From Ruminococcus sp. (GTDB taxonomy: Bacteria > Bacillota > Clostridia > Oscillospirales > Ruminococcaceae), in NCBI GenBank assembly GCA_015066935.1, contig SVNK01000005.1, positions 109,541 to 173,540 of the forward strand: a DNA stretch of 64,000 nucleotides, given 5' to 3'. Numbering within the stretch: the first letter of the stretch is position 1; every line of letters begins with the position of its first letter. A model generated the notes under the pieces. The model worked only from the letters and a program-made list of their open reading frames with translations. It searched no databases and had not been told where the DNA came from. Shown one piece after another: positions 10,601-18,214 of the stretch. A program made the position numbers and the translations under genes.

Positions 10601-11603
10601 CTCCGACCCTGATTTCGGAAAGAGCTTCGAAGTAAGAAACATTGCGTTCAGAAATGTCCCCGAGGACTGCATCGGTATGGAGGGCGTTCAGGAAGGCAAT
10701 ACAATTACGGCTTCCGTAGAAAGATGCTGGATTCATAACTGCGAATTCTATGTGCCGCATATCGAAAATCCTGCCGAGTCCGATAAGGGTGAAGGCGACG
10801 GTGCCTGCGATTTCAAGCGTGGACAATACTTCACAAACAGCTACTGCTACTACGAGGGCTACCATAAGACAAATCTTGTCGGCTCAAGCGATTCAAGTCT
10901 CCAGTACCACCTCACCTTCCATCATAACTACTGGAAAAACTGCGAATCAAGAGGTCCACTTGCCCGTCAGGCTGATATTCATATGTACAACAATATTTTT
11001 GACGGTCAGACAAGCTACTGCCAGAATCCCAGAGCAAATGCCTATATCTTCTCAGAATACAACGCTTTCTATAACAGCAAGGACCCCGCAACAATTACTT
11101 CGGGCGGCGTTGTAAAAAGCTACAAAGATGAGTTTACAAACGTGAAGGGCGACCAGCAGGCAACTATCGTAACGGATAAAACTGCCGTTGTTGATACCGC
11201 AAACAAGTTCGGAAACTTTGAGAACAATCCCGACGTATCATATATTCCGTCAGGAAATTACCGTCTTGATACAAATAATTCACCGTCATTGTTCGAGTCC
11301 CTTAAAAACTCCTTTGAAACAGACGGCGGATGCATGGGTACACTGAATCTCGTAACCGACGCTCCGGTTCTTCCTCCCTCCGACGGTAATGTGAAGTACG
11401 GCGATTCCAACTGCGACGGCTCTGTAAACCTTGCCGACGCCATCCTCATTATGCAGGTAAAGGCTAATCCCTCAAAGTACACCATTTCCACTCAGGGCGA
11501 GAAAAACGCAGACTGCTCAGGCATCGGCGACGGCGTTACCAATAAGGACGCTCTCGCTATCCAGAGATTCCTCCTCGGACTCACTTCTCTCCCCGAAATG
11601 TAA
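7665..11603 (+). CDS. Cellulosomal pectate lyase: two PL1 modules plus C-terminal dockerin
   Basis: Secreted 1312-residue pectin-degrading enzyme. Order: signal peptide (1 to about 44); fibronectin-like module (46-130); first PL1-type pectate lyase (about 134-541, IWVHNCDF near 285, RHPRIR near 358); Thr/Ser linker; beta-rich module (about 590-700), perhaps carbohydrate-binding; a second Thr linker; another accessory module (740-820); second PL1 (about 824-1230, RGPLAR near 1097); type I dockerin (about 1244-1312) with a clear first Ca-binding loop (DSNCDGSVNLAD). PL1 enzymes cleave polygalacturonate by beta-elimination, and the arginine of the RxPxxR motif fits the catalytic position in both modules. 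The dockerin implies docking to a scaffoldin cohesin encoded elsewhere. The ribosome site is a G-run after a structured leader. Confidence 0.9.
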   Translation: MKNTQMKKRIASLAAAAVMSIASVAGTFGFAQLSADNSIITVHAASSSVTITKSLGYQEGAYVEWTPVSGATGYNVYCDGVQLDSMLIRQYSGYFRADAVGLKAGSHTLKVVPVSGGTEISSAASSANVTSTAHDRSGFAFVNGNANGAYNSDGTLKSNAVVVYVTEQNKDSVTVSLNAEGKGNVDCVGIQAIITAYKKGAETRPIAIRFVGNVTDPSGMSKGDLLVDGVKAGMTIEGIGSDATLNGFGLVLKNSSNVEVRNLGFMNCNSSEGDNCGLQQKNDHIWVHNCDFFYGDAGTDADQAKGDGALDTKTSTYVTHSYNHFFDNGKCNLQGMKSETTENYVTYHHNWYDHSDSRHPRIRTCSVHIYNNYYDGNSKYGAGVTMGASAFVEKNYFRNCKYPMLISMQGSDMIGGGTFSGETGGVIKAFDNYMTGQKAFVPYSQNNTDFDAYVVSSATEKVPSSVTAKSGNTSYNNFDTSSVMYSYTADPAASVPEKVMANAGRVDGGDFKWTFNNSVDDESYDVNSALKSALISYDDKIIAIGSGFSSSGGNITTGTTTTSITTTSSRPVTTSTVTTGGNVTPSTGSLVHNFTENDKNSTFYTISGTLSTSKGTVTYDGKTLTQCLKMETATSIAFNAPSGGKLTLVFAEPTANVKVDGTKYTASGNGIITVDVQAGSHTITKADTANLFYMVYSGSSSQGTVTTVSTTKTTTATSDGTTSTTSSTTPPVSDNGEISVKYAGGWNEMAYMVLSGLNDSDVKTVSFDGPMSGSLTGEDLQYLVRDTSDGLRVDLLGLKPGTYSISLGTTKGTVTQNGISVSEQDRSGFAHFNYTAGVGAYNDDGTLKADAKVIYVTDENKNSVSVTSKDGTTVKGIGNILNSAGMDAGSGKTSKGGVANTNSDIIRKLAQDGTPLVVRIVGNVTTPEGVTVFDSLDMGGSVGDNGGMARMKSGKNITIEGVGNDATVNGWGFHFMASSSDPDFGKSFEVRNIAFRNVPEDCIGMEGVQEGNTITASVERCWIHNCEFYVPHIENPAESDKGEGDGACDFKRGQYFTNSYCYYEGYHKTNLVGSSDSSLQYHLTFHHNYWKNCESRGPLARQADIHMYNNIFDGQTSYCQNPRANAYIFSEYNAFYNSKDPATITSGGVVKSYKDEFTNVKGDQQATIVTDKTAVVDTANKFGNFENNPDVSYIPSGNYRLDTNNSPSLFESLKNSFETDGGCMGTLNLVTDAPVLPPSDGNVKYGDSNCDGSVNLADAILIMQVKANPSKYTISTQGEKNADCSGIGDGVTNKDALAIQRFLLGLTSLPEM

Positions 11604-11605
11604 AA

Positions 11606-11963
11606 AACTGCATATAACAACAGTTATGCTCTTATAGAAGGTTTATACGTGTTGTCGGGGGAAACCTTTCTGAGGAAAGGTTCTCCCCCGAACCCCCTTC
11701 CAAAGACTTTTAATACAAATTTCAGCCAGACAGGGCACACACCATAAGAATTAAGAAATTCAAAGATTTCTCGGTGTGCCCTGTCTGGCTGAAATTTCAT
11801 ACTGAAAGTTTTAGGAAAGGAGTTTGAGGATGACTCCCCACAGTGTGGGGAGATGTCCGAAGGACAGAGGGGACAGGCTCCCGTTGGGAGAACCCTTTTT
11901 CAAAAGGGTTTTCCTCAATAACACATGTGAATTTTCTATGAGAATACTGTTGTTATATGCAGT
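11606..11963. repeat. Large imperfect palindromic element, copy 1 (between convergent genes)
   Basis: The whole 362-bp gap between the pectate lyase stop and the ttcA stop folds on itself. The outer ends are ACTGCATATAACAACAGT and its reverse complement (11946-11963). Each arm ends in its own hairpin (AAACC..GGTT, about 11657-11689; AACCCTTTTTCAAAAGGGTT, 11891-11910). The centre is a perfect 24-bp stem (11717-11740 / 11774-11797) with a 33-nt loop. The right arm carries a hairpin cassette (11831-11890). A related copy is at 21967-22290. No gene is seen; the 69-codon open frame at 11824 is part of the repeat. It may act as a bidirectional terminator or be a non-autonomous mobile element. Confidence 0.85.
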
Positions 11964-11965
11964 AT

Positions 11966-12778
11966 TTATTTATCGTAATCGTCGAGAAAATGGTGGTATT
12001 CGCTGCCGTTGTGATACGAAACGATTCTATTGAGGTCGATATTTTCGACACTTCGGAAAATGTTCATATCCACGGCAGGATTCGTCTCTCTCAGACGACA
12101 TAGAAGCTCCTTGATTTCGCTCCGTTTTGAGCCTGCAGAGTCCTTTGATGTAACCGCACACGCACATCCGAGAAAGCTTAGTCCGCTTCGCTCCGACCAT
12201 TCGATAATATCGCTCTCACGAACGAGGTACAGCGGTCTGATAACCTGAACGTCCTCGTAATTCTTACTTCTGAGCTTCGGCATCATGGTCTGAATCTGCG
12301 AGCCGTAAAGCATACCCATGAGTATTGTCTCGATAACGTCATCGAAGTGATGACCAAGTGCAATTTTATTGCATCCCATTTTCTTTGCCGTTTTATAGAG
12401 CCAGCCACGTCTCAGTCTTGAACAGAGAAAACACGGATTTCCACCCGATTTCTCGGCAGACTCAAAAACCTTCGTGGAGTGCATTTTCAGCGGAATATCA
12501 AGAAACTGTACATTTCTCATTATTGCGTCCCTGTTTTCCGCACTGTAGCCCGGGTCCATTGCAAGGAATTCAAGCTCGAAGGGAACGCCGCCGTACTTCT
12601 GAAGCTGTCTCATGCAGAGTGCAAGAAGCATGGAGTCCTTTCCGCCCGAAATACAGACCGCTATTCTGTCACCTTCACTGACAAGTCGGTACTGCTCGAC
12701 GGCTTTGCGGAATTTTCCGTATATCGTCTTACCGAAATCACGCCATATAAGCTCTGCGGCAGTATTCGAACCGTTCAT
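11966..12778 (-). CDS. ttcA: TtcA/TilS-type tRNA 2-thiolation ATP-binding protein
   Basis: PP-loop ATPase of about 270 residues, closest in pattern to TtcA, which thiolates tRNA cytidine 32 in the cytosol using a bound Fe-S cluster. The PP-loop SGGKDS is at residues 44-49. A C-F-L-C pair follows near 113-116 within CFLCSRLRRGW, then GHHFDD, and a further Cys pair (GCAC, near 204), matching the cysteine layout of the family. The exact target base is inferred. The start at 12778 has GGAGG five bases upstream and overlaps the stop of the FolB-FolK-DHFR gene (ATGA). It is the last gene of the folate operon and ends at the large palindrome. Confidence 0.8.
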   Translation of the reverse strand: MNGSNTAAELIWRDFGKTIYGKFRKAVEQYRLVSEGDRIAVCISGGKDSMLLALCMRQLQKYGGVPFELEFLAMDPGYSAENRDAIMRNVQFLDIPLKMHSTKVFESAEKSGGNPCFLCSRLRRGWLYKTAKKMGCNKIALGHHFDDVIETILMGMLYGSQIQTMMPKLRSKNYEDVQVIRPLYLVRESDIIEWSERSGLSFLGCACAVTSKDSAGSKRSEIKELLCRLRETNPAVDMNIFRSVENIDLNRIVSYHNGSEYHHFLDDYDK

Positions 12779-14094
12779 GCGTCCCTCCGTTTGTACAGAC
12801 AGAATTTCAGTCGATTTTTCGCAAGTCCCACGCATTTTTCGAGAACGAAATCATCCCTGCTGAACTCGGGGAACCACACATCTCCCTCATACTTATCATC
12901 AAGCTCCGTAAGACAGAGAGCGTCCGCATAAGCAATTCCCTCGGAGTAAATTTCTCCTCCGCCGCAGATAAAAATTTCGTCGCCGAAATCAAGACTCTGC
13001 GCAAGTTCAAGAGCCGCTTCAAGACTCGGTGCAGTGAGAATTTCTCCGCTGTATTGTGCAGTTTTCGTAACAACAATTGTTTTTCTGCCCTCAAGCGGAA
13101 CACCGATGCTTTCAAAGGTTTTTCGTCCCATTATAAGAACATTCCCCATTGTAAGCCATTTGAAATGCATCATATCCTCGGGAATATCCCACGGAATCCG
13201 TCCGTTGCTGCCTATAACGCCGTTTTGGGCAACTGCGGCTATTACGGTCACGGGCTTTTTCGGGGACAACTTTTTCTCCTCAGCTTCAAGCTTTTCAAGG
13301 AGCTGTGCTGTTGTCATTCCAAGAATCGGATGACGATACCATGGTGCAAGCTCTGCAACAGGCTGAAGCACGAAACGTCGGTTGTGCATATCGGGATGCG
13401 GGACATTCAGACGGCTGTCCGCAATTATTTCGTCGTCGTAAAAAATCAGGTCAAGGTCAAGTGTACGTGGTCCCCAGTGGATTTCTCTTGTTCTGCCCGC
13501 CTCATTTTCAACGGACTGCATGAAATCAAGGAGTCCATGCGGCGAATAAAGGGTCTCACAAATGAGTGCTCCGTTGAGAAAATCAGGCTGGTCGGTGTAG
13601 CCGTATGGCTTGGTCACGATAAGCTCAGAGCACACAGTATTGCGGAAATAGTTGCTCTCACGGAAACTAAGGACCGCTTCTTCAATAAGTTTCCGACTGT
13701 CCCCGATATTGGAGCCGAGTGCTATCACAGCCTTGTGCCAGCTTCTCCTGATCTTCACGGAGACTGAGCCGAACTCCATTTTTATGGGAGCCTCGGGCTT
13801 TCGGATTTCAGCCTCAACACTTCGCACAAGAGGAAAATTCCGCAGTATTCCGCAAGCAACAGCCTGTGCTGCCGCTTCAATGAGGTCGTAGGACTTCTCC
13901 GTCATGACCTTCTCTATGTACAGACATACCTCGCCGTAATCTGCCGAAAGACTGAGGTCGTCGACAATTCCGGCTTTTTCAGCGTCAATTTCAAGAACGG
14001 CATTGACGTAGAAATTCTGTCCCTCACGCTTCTCCTCGGGAAAAACTCCGTGATACGCAAATATTTTCAGATTTTCTATATAAATCTTATCCAT
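12775..14094 (-). CDS. Trifunctional folate enzyme: FolB-FolK-dihydrofolate reductase fusion
   Basis: A 439-residue fusion of three folate enzymes. Residues 1-115 are dihydroneopterin aldolase (FolB; AYHGVFPEEKREGQ). Residues 118-275 are HPPK (FolK; ALGSNIGD, GPRTLDLDLIFYDD). Residues 281-437 are dihydrofolate reductase (IPWDIPEDM with the active-site acid, IMGRKTFESIG, ICGGGEIY). Together they carry the pathway from dihydroneopterin to the diphosphate substrate of FolP, and separately reduce dihydrofolate to tetrahydrofolate. All three modules look full length with intact signature motifs. FolB-FolK fusions are common in Firmicutes; adding DHFR at the C terminus is less usual. It starts 3 bp after folP. 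Confidence 0.93.
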   Translation of the reverse strand: MDKIYIENLKIFAYHGVFPEEKREGQNFYVNAVLEIDAEKAGIVDDLSLSADYGEVCLYIEKVMTEKSYDLIEAAAQAVACGILRNFPLVRSVEAEIRKPEAPIKMEFGSVSVKIRRSWHKAVIALGSNIGDSRKLIEEAVLSFRESNYFRNTVCSELIVTKPYGYTDQPDFLNGALICETLYSPHGLLDFMQSVENEAGRTREIHWGPRTLDLDLIFYDDEIIADSRLNVPHPDMHNRRFVLQPVAELAPWYRHPILGMTTAQLLEKLEAEEKKLSPKKPVTVIAAVAQNGVIGSNGRIPWDIPEDMMHFKWLTMGNVLIMGRKTFESIGVPLEGRKTIVVTKTAQYSGEILTAPSLEAALELAQSLDFGDEIFICGGGEIYSEGIAYADALCLTELDDKYEGDVWFPEFSRDDFVLEKCVGLAKNRLKFCLYKRRDA

Positions 14095-14097
14095 TTT

Positions 14098-14910
14098 TCA
14101 GCCTTTCATCAGTGCAAGCGTCATTTTTACGGCTCGTGCGTTTTCTTTTACATCGTGGACCCTCACAACAGAAGCTCCGCCGAGTACTCCCACGACATTT
14201 GCGGCAATTGTTCCCTCAAGACGCTCCGCCGCAGGCAGTCCGAGGACGTTTCCTATCATTGATTTCCTTGAAATACCGAGAAGTATCGGCATATCAAATT
14301 CAGCTTTCAGCTCCGCAAGACGTCTTACGGCTTCAAGATTCTGCTCATGACTTTTAGCAAAACCGATTCCGGGGTCAAGCATGATTTTTTCACGTGAAAT
14401 GCCTGCCTTTTCCGCAATTTCAAGACTTTCATGCAGGTCATTTACCATGTCACGGAAAAAGTCGGCGTATTCACCGCACTTCCGATTGTGCATAAGACAG
14501 TACGGAAGTTCGGTTTCGGCAATAAGCTTTGCCATTTCTCCGCTGTCATAACGGAGTCCCCATATATCGTTTATCATGTCCGCACCTGCCGCAATCCCCT
14601 CACGAGCCACGTCAGCTTTATATGTGTCAAGAGAAACAGGCACGTCAAATCTGCTTTTCACCGCCTCAATCACAGGGACAACACGTTCCGTTTCTTCATC
14701 TTCGGTTATTTTGGTGTAGCCCGGACGAGTCGATTCTCCGCCGATGTCAAGAATGTCCATCCCCTCTCCGAGCATCTCCTCAACACGGAAAAGTGCTCTG
14801 TCAAGGGAACTGAATCTTCCCCCGTCCGAAAAGGAATCGGGTGTTACATTTAGTATCCCCATAATATAACAGTTGTTTTTCAGGTCAAAAACCCTGTTTC
14901 CGATTTTCAT
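14098..14910 (-). CDS. folP: Dihydropteroate synthase
   Basis: Condenses 6-hydroxymethyl-dihydropterin diphosphate with p-aminobenzoate to dihydropteroate, the sulfonamide target. The 270-residue TIM barrel shows the N-terminal signature NVTPDSFSDGG, then GGESTRPG, an Asp-Thr-Tyr substrate loop (SLDTYKA) and GISRKS toward the C terminus. The start at 14910 has GGAGAT five bases upstream. It lies 3 bp after folC and 3 bp before the FolB-FolK-DHFR gene, so the three are almost certainly co-transcribed and supply each other with substrates. Confidence 0.96.
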   Translation of the reverse strand: MKIGNRVFDLKNNCYIMGILNVTPDSFSDGGRFSSLDRALFRVEEMLGEGMDILDIGGESTRPGYTKITEDEETERVVPVIEAVKSRFDVPVSLDTYKADVAREGIAAGADMINDIWGLRYDSGEMAKLIAETELPYCLMHNRKCGEYADFFRDMVNDLHESLEIAEKAGISREKIMLDPGIGFAKSHEQNLEAVRRLAELKAEFDMPILLGISRKSMIGNVLGLPAAERLEGTIAANVVGVLGGASVVRVHDVKENARAVKMTLALMKG

Positions 14911-14913
14911 AGG

Positions 14914-16692
14914 CTATCTCCTGATTTTAAGATTCTTCTTACTGTCGTCCCAACGACATTCGTCACGGGCAGGACATGCAAAACACAGCCTCGACTGCTT
15001 GTCTGCACGGTAGAATGCATCCTCAAGCACGGTCTTTTTTCCGCCGCTTCTGCTGTGTCCCGCTATAAGACGTATAATCTCACGGCTTGTCTCGGGAGGA
15101 CACTCAACCTGCATCAGTATTCTGGCAGCAATTTCAATTCCTGCCGTATCATGCGGAGTTCCGTTTACATACTCCTCACTTCGTCCGATGTCATGGAGGA
15201 GTGCGGCTGAATAAACCACATCGGCATCGGCTTTGATACCTTCCTCGGCACAGATAAGCATGGTAAGTCTCGCAACGTCCATACAGTGGGAAATATCGTG
15301 TCCGCAGAAAATCCTGTCACGCTCAAGACGGCGTATATCAGCCATTTTCATGATAAATACAAGATTTTTGACAATTTTGTTTGCAAGGTCAGGCTCATCA
15401 TTCACGGTAGCTTTTTCAGTATTCAGTGCCTTTCTGACTTCGTTGAGCGAATACAGCGAGCCTGCCGCACAGACTGCCGTTGTGCTGTCTGCATCAGCAA
15501 GAGCAAGCTCCATAGCCTTTTCAACGGATTCCGCATAAACTGTCGGAGCGTACTTTCCGCAGATATCACAGAGTTCCTCGCCATTAAGGGCACGTGGATT
15601 CGGTGGAGTGAACGTCACTATCCTGTCCGCCTTTGAAGCAAGGATTTCAGCTGCTTCACGGTACTGCTTGTCGGCAAGAATCCCGAAAACAAGCGTGATT
15701 TTCTTCCCGATAAGATGACTTTCAATCGCATCCGCAAGTGCTTTTGCTCCCTGAACATTATGAGCACCGTCAAGAATAACAAGCGGGTCACGGCTTATAC
15801 ACTCGAATCTGCCGTGCCATACAGCCTTTTCAAGGCCCTTTTTCACAGCCTCGTCAGGAATACGGAATCCCTTGTCCCTGAGTGCGGATACGGCTTCTAT
15901 AGCAGCAGCAGCGTTGCGGCACTGGTGACTTCCGAGAAGCTTTATCGTGTAATCCTCACGCTTATATTCAAAGCTCTGCCCGTCAAGTCCGAAAGCAATT
16001 ATATTTTCGGGAGCCGAGCAATAAACAAGCGGACAGCCCGCCTCCCTCGCCTTCCACGAGATTGCTCCCATTGCCTCCATAGCGTCCTGTTCCGCACAGA
16101 CCACAGTACATCCGCTTCGGATAATACCTGCCTTGTTTTCGGCGATTTCAGCCACGGTCTGTCCGAGAAACGACGTATGGTCCAGTGCTATCGGAGTAAA
16201 CACACATACAATGTTGCTGTCGATTATATTGGTTGCGTCATTGAGTCCGCCCATGCCGCACTCAACAACGGTAATGTCACATCCCAAGCGTTCAAAGCAC
16301 ATGAGCGCACAGACTGTTTCTATTTCAAAGGCAGTAGGAGTCTCTTTTCCCGAAGTCTCCATTTCTGCGTATATATTCATTATCTGTTCCATAACGGAAA
16401 GGAAGGTATCATCGTCAACGGGAACACCGTTCACGGTGATTGAAGGCTCGTCCTCAAAGACCTGCGGCGAGAAAAAACTGCCGACACGAACTCCTGCCTC
16501 TTTCAGACACGACGAAATCATGCTTAGTACCGAACCTTTACCGTTAGTCCCCGCAATATGGACGCATGGAATACGGCTCTGAGGATTTCCGAGAAGCCTG
16601 CACATTTCTCTGACAGGCTCAAGAGTCATCACCATTCCCTTTTCCGAGACCCGTTTCATAAATTCCCCAACCTGAATCTTATCCGTCATCAT
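14914..16692 (-). CDS. folC: Folylpolyglutamate/dihydrofolate synthase fused to an HD-domain hydrolase
   Basis: Residues 1 to about 425 are FolC, which adds glutamate to dihydropteroate and folates: ATP loop AGTNGKGS, Mg-binding region and DGAHNVQGAK. Residues about 437-592 are a separate HD-type phosphohydrolase domain with H-D-ISH and LLHDIGR motifs near 460-504, ending in a cysteine cluster (CFACPARDEC, near 568-577). HD proteins occur as separate genes in some Firmicute folate operons; here the two are one chain of 592 residues. The HD substrate is unknown; removal of phosphate from dihydroneopterin triphosphate is one idea. GGAGG precedes two adjacent ATGs (16692 and 16689); either may start the protein. 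First gene of the operon. Confidence 0.9.
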   Translation of the reverse strand: MMTDKIQVGEFMKRVSEKGMVMTLEPVREMCRLLGNPQSRIPCVHIAGTNGKGSVLSMISSCLKEAGVRVGSFFSPQVFEDEPSITVNGVPVDDDTFLSVMEQIMNIYAEMETSGKETPTAFEIETVCALMCFERLGCDITVVECGMGGLNDATNIIDSNIVCVFTPIALDHTSFLGQTVAEIAENKAGIIRSGCTVVCAEQDAMEAMGAISWKAREAGCPLVYCSAPENIIAFGLDGQSFEYKREDYTIKLLGSHQCRNAAAAIEAVSALRDKGFRIPDEAVKKGLEKAVWHGRFECISRDPLVILDGAHNVQGAKALADAIESHLIGKKITLVFGILADKQYREAAEILASKADRIVTFTPPNPRALNGEELCDICGKYAPTVYAESVEKAMELALADADSTTAVCAAGSLYSLNEVRKALNTEKATVNDEPDLANKIVKNLVFIMKMADIRRLERDRIFCGHDISHCMDVARLTMLICAEEGIKADADVVYSAALLHDIGRSEEYVNGTPHDTAGIEIAARILMQVECPPETSREIIRLIAGHSRSGGKKTVLEDAFYRADKQSRLCFACPARDECRWDDSKKNLKIRR

Positions 16693-16722
16693 CCGTCCTC
16701 CGATACCATTAATAATACTGTT

Positions 16723-16751
16723 ATTATATCACACCAACGTCCAAAAATCAA
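16723..16751 (-). promoter_or_regulatory. Promoter of the folate operon
   Basis: Read on the minus strand: TTGATT (16751-16746), 17-bp spacer, TATAAT (16728-16723), about 31 bp before the folC start. Confidence 0.8.
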
Positions 16752-16824
16752 GACAACTGCCGTTTGCTGCGGTGAAAAAGTATAATTCTCCGATGATGTT
16801 AATATGATTATATGGGTGGTTATT

Positions 16825-17940
16825 ATGAAAATTCAGAAAGAACGGCTTCTGCTCGCACTGAAACTCACACTTCTCATCGGAACCGCTGTATTCTGCGTAA
16901 TACGTACCGACGACGTAAAATCCGAAGTCTCAGCGGCGGCACAGCGATGTATTTATGTGCTCATCCCCTCACTTTATGCCATGCTTGCCGTTACCTCTCT
17001 CATTACGGCATGCGGTATTACGGGACATCTTCCTAAGCCTGCCGCAGCTGTCGGAAAAGCTCTTTTCGGAATGACTCCGCATGAAACGTCAGCCTTTATT
17101 CTCGGAATGTTTGCAGGGTATCCCGTCGGGACACGTATGCTCGTTTCGGGAGGAAGCGGAAAACGACGTGCGGAACTCCTCTCGGGAGTATGCTTCGGGG
17201 CAGGTCCCGCATTCATATACGGATGTATTTCGGGAGAGCTTTACGGCTCTCAGACGGCAGGAAGAATCATCATTCTTTCCGCAGTCGGAGCAAACCTTCT
17301 GCTCGCATCCGTGCTTTCATTCATGCTCAGGGACACTCCCCCCGAAAACAACGTCAGACCACAACTTCATCTTACGGGGATTATGCTTTCGGACGCTGTA
17401 AAAAACAGCGGAAAAGCTCTCGGGATGCTGTGTCTTGCGGTCATGGCGTTTTCCGTACCTGCTGCCGTGCTTGAATGTGCCGACGCTGCATCTGCCGTCG
17501 GGAAACGCTTTTCACAGATTGCCGCTATTTCGTCAGACGACGCAGAAGTGCTGTTCCGTTCCGTGCTTGACATTACGTCACTGGGCGACCTTTCTCACGG
17601 AAATTACAGACTCCTCCCATGGATATGCGCCCTTGTCTCATTCGGAGGAATATGCGTCATATTTCAGATAAGTGCCGTAACGTCGGGGAAAATCAGTCTT
17701 ATGCCTCTTGTGCTGACAAGACTTGCTGCGGCTGTTCTGAGTTTTTTTCTGTGCCGTATGCTTATGACGTTCATGCTTCGGGACGAGGTCATATCGGCTT
17801 CAACCGCAGAAATCCGGAGCTTCCGCTCAGCTTCTCCGATACCGTCGCTTCTGCTTATTGTCATGACCGCAATGGTCATTTCAGCGTCACACCGCAGGAT
17901 TACGGGAGGTGATACGAATGTTCGGAAAAATTACCGATAA
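16825..17940 (+). CDS. ylbJ: YlbJ-family sporulation integral membrane protein
   Basis: Polytopic membrane protein of about 371 residues with a nucleoside-transporter 'gate' type fold. Conserved patterns include FAGYPVGTRM near residue 95 and CFGAGPAFIYG near 125, typical of YlbJ, which Bacillus subtilis needs for engulfed forespore development. At least eight hydrophobic segments are visible. ATG 16825 is preferred to 16804 because it follows a G-rich stretch (GGGTGG) and begins with the charged, TM-preceding end seen in the family. It overlaps yqfC by 23 bp and forms an operon with two more sporulation genes. Confidence 0.8.
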   Translation: MKIQKERLLLALKLTLLIGTAVFCVIRTDDVKSEVSAAAQRCIYVLIPSLYAMLAVTSLITACGITGHLPKPAAAVGKALFGMTPHETSAFILGMFAGYPVGTRMLVSGGSGKRRAELLSGVCFGAGPAFIYGCISGELYGSQTAGRIIILSAVGANLLLASVLSFMLRDTPPENNVRPQLHLTGIMLSDAVKNSGKALGMLCLAVMAFSVPAAVLECADAASAVGKRFSQIAAISSDDAEVLFRSVLDITSLGDLSHGNYRLLPWICALVSFGGICVIFQISAVTSGKISLMPLVLTRLAAAVLSFFLCRMLMTFMLRDEVISASTAEIRSFRSASPIPSLLLIVMTAMVISASHRRITGGDTNVRKNYR

Positions 17941-18214
17941 AGCCCGTGAAACGCTGTACATGGAACCGCAGATCCACTTCGACTGCAACCGTGAAATCCT
18001 CATCGAAAACTGCGACCGCATCGAAGAATATAACGATGTTTTTATGCAGCTTATTTCAGGGAAACTCTGCATAAGGATATGGGGAAGCGGTCTCAGAGCC
18101 GTTGACTTCCAGACAAAGGGACTGCTGATAAAAGGAAAGCTTTCTGCCGTAGAATTCATCGAAAGGAGTATCGGACACAATGAAAAATCAGCTGAGAGGC
18201 TGCGTCAGGATTAA
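17918..18214 (+). CDS. yqfC: YqfC-family sporulation protein
   Basis: Small protein of about 98 residues of the YabP/YqfC family, made in the mother cell under SigE in Bacillus. It shows the family core: IHFDCNREILIENC, then LRIRIWG-like strands and an ending rich in basic residues. GGGAGGTG lies six bases before ATG 17918. The gene overlaps ylbJ upstream (23 bp) and yqfD downstream (35 bp), the same yqfC-yqfD order as in Bacillus and Clostridium, which supports the assignment more than the short sequence alone. Confidence 0.85.
   Translation: MFGKITDKARETLYMEPQIHFDCNREILIENCDRIEEYNDVFMQLISGKLCIRIWGSGLRAVDFQTKGLLIKGKLSAVEFIERSIGHNEKSAERLRQD

Noticed and set aside
11824..12033. 69-codon plus-strand open frame
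   Set aside because: It lies on the hairpin cassette of palindrome copy 1 and runs into antisense ttcA; the same DNA at copy 2 is not kept in frame.
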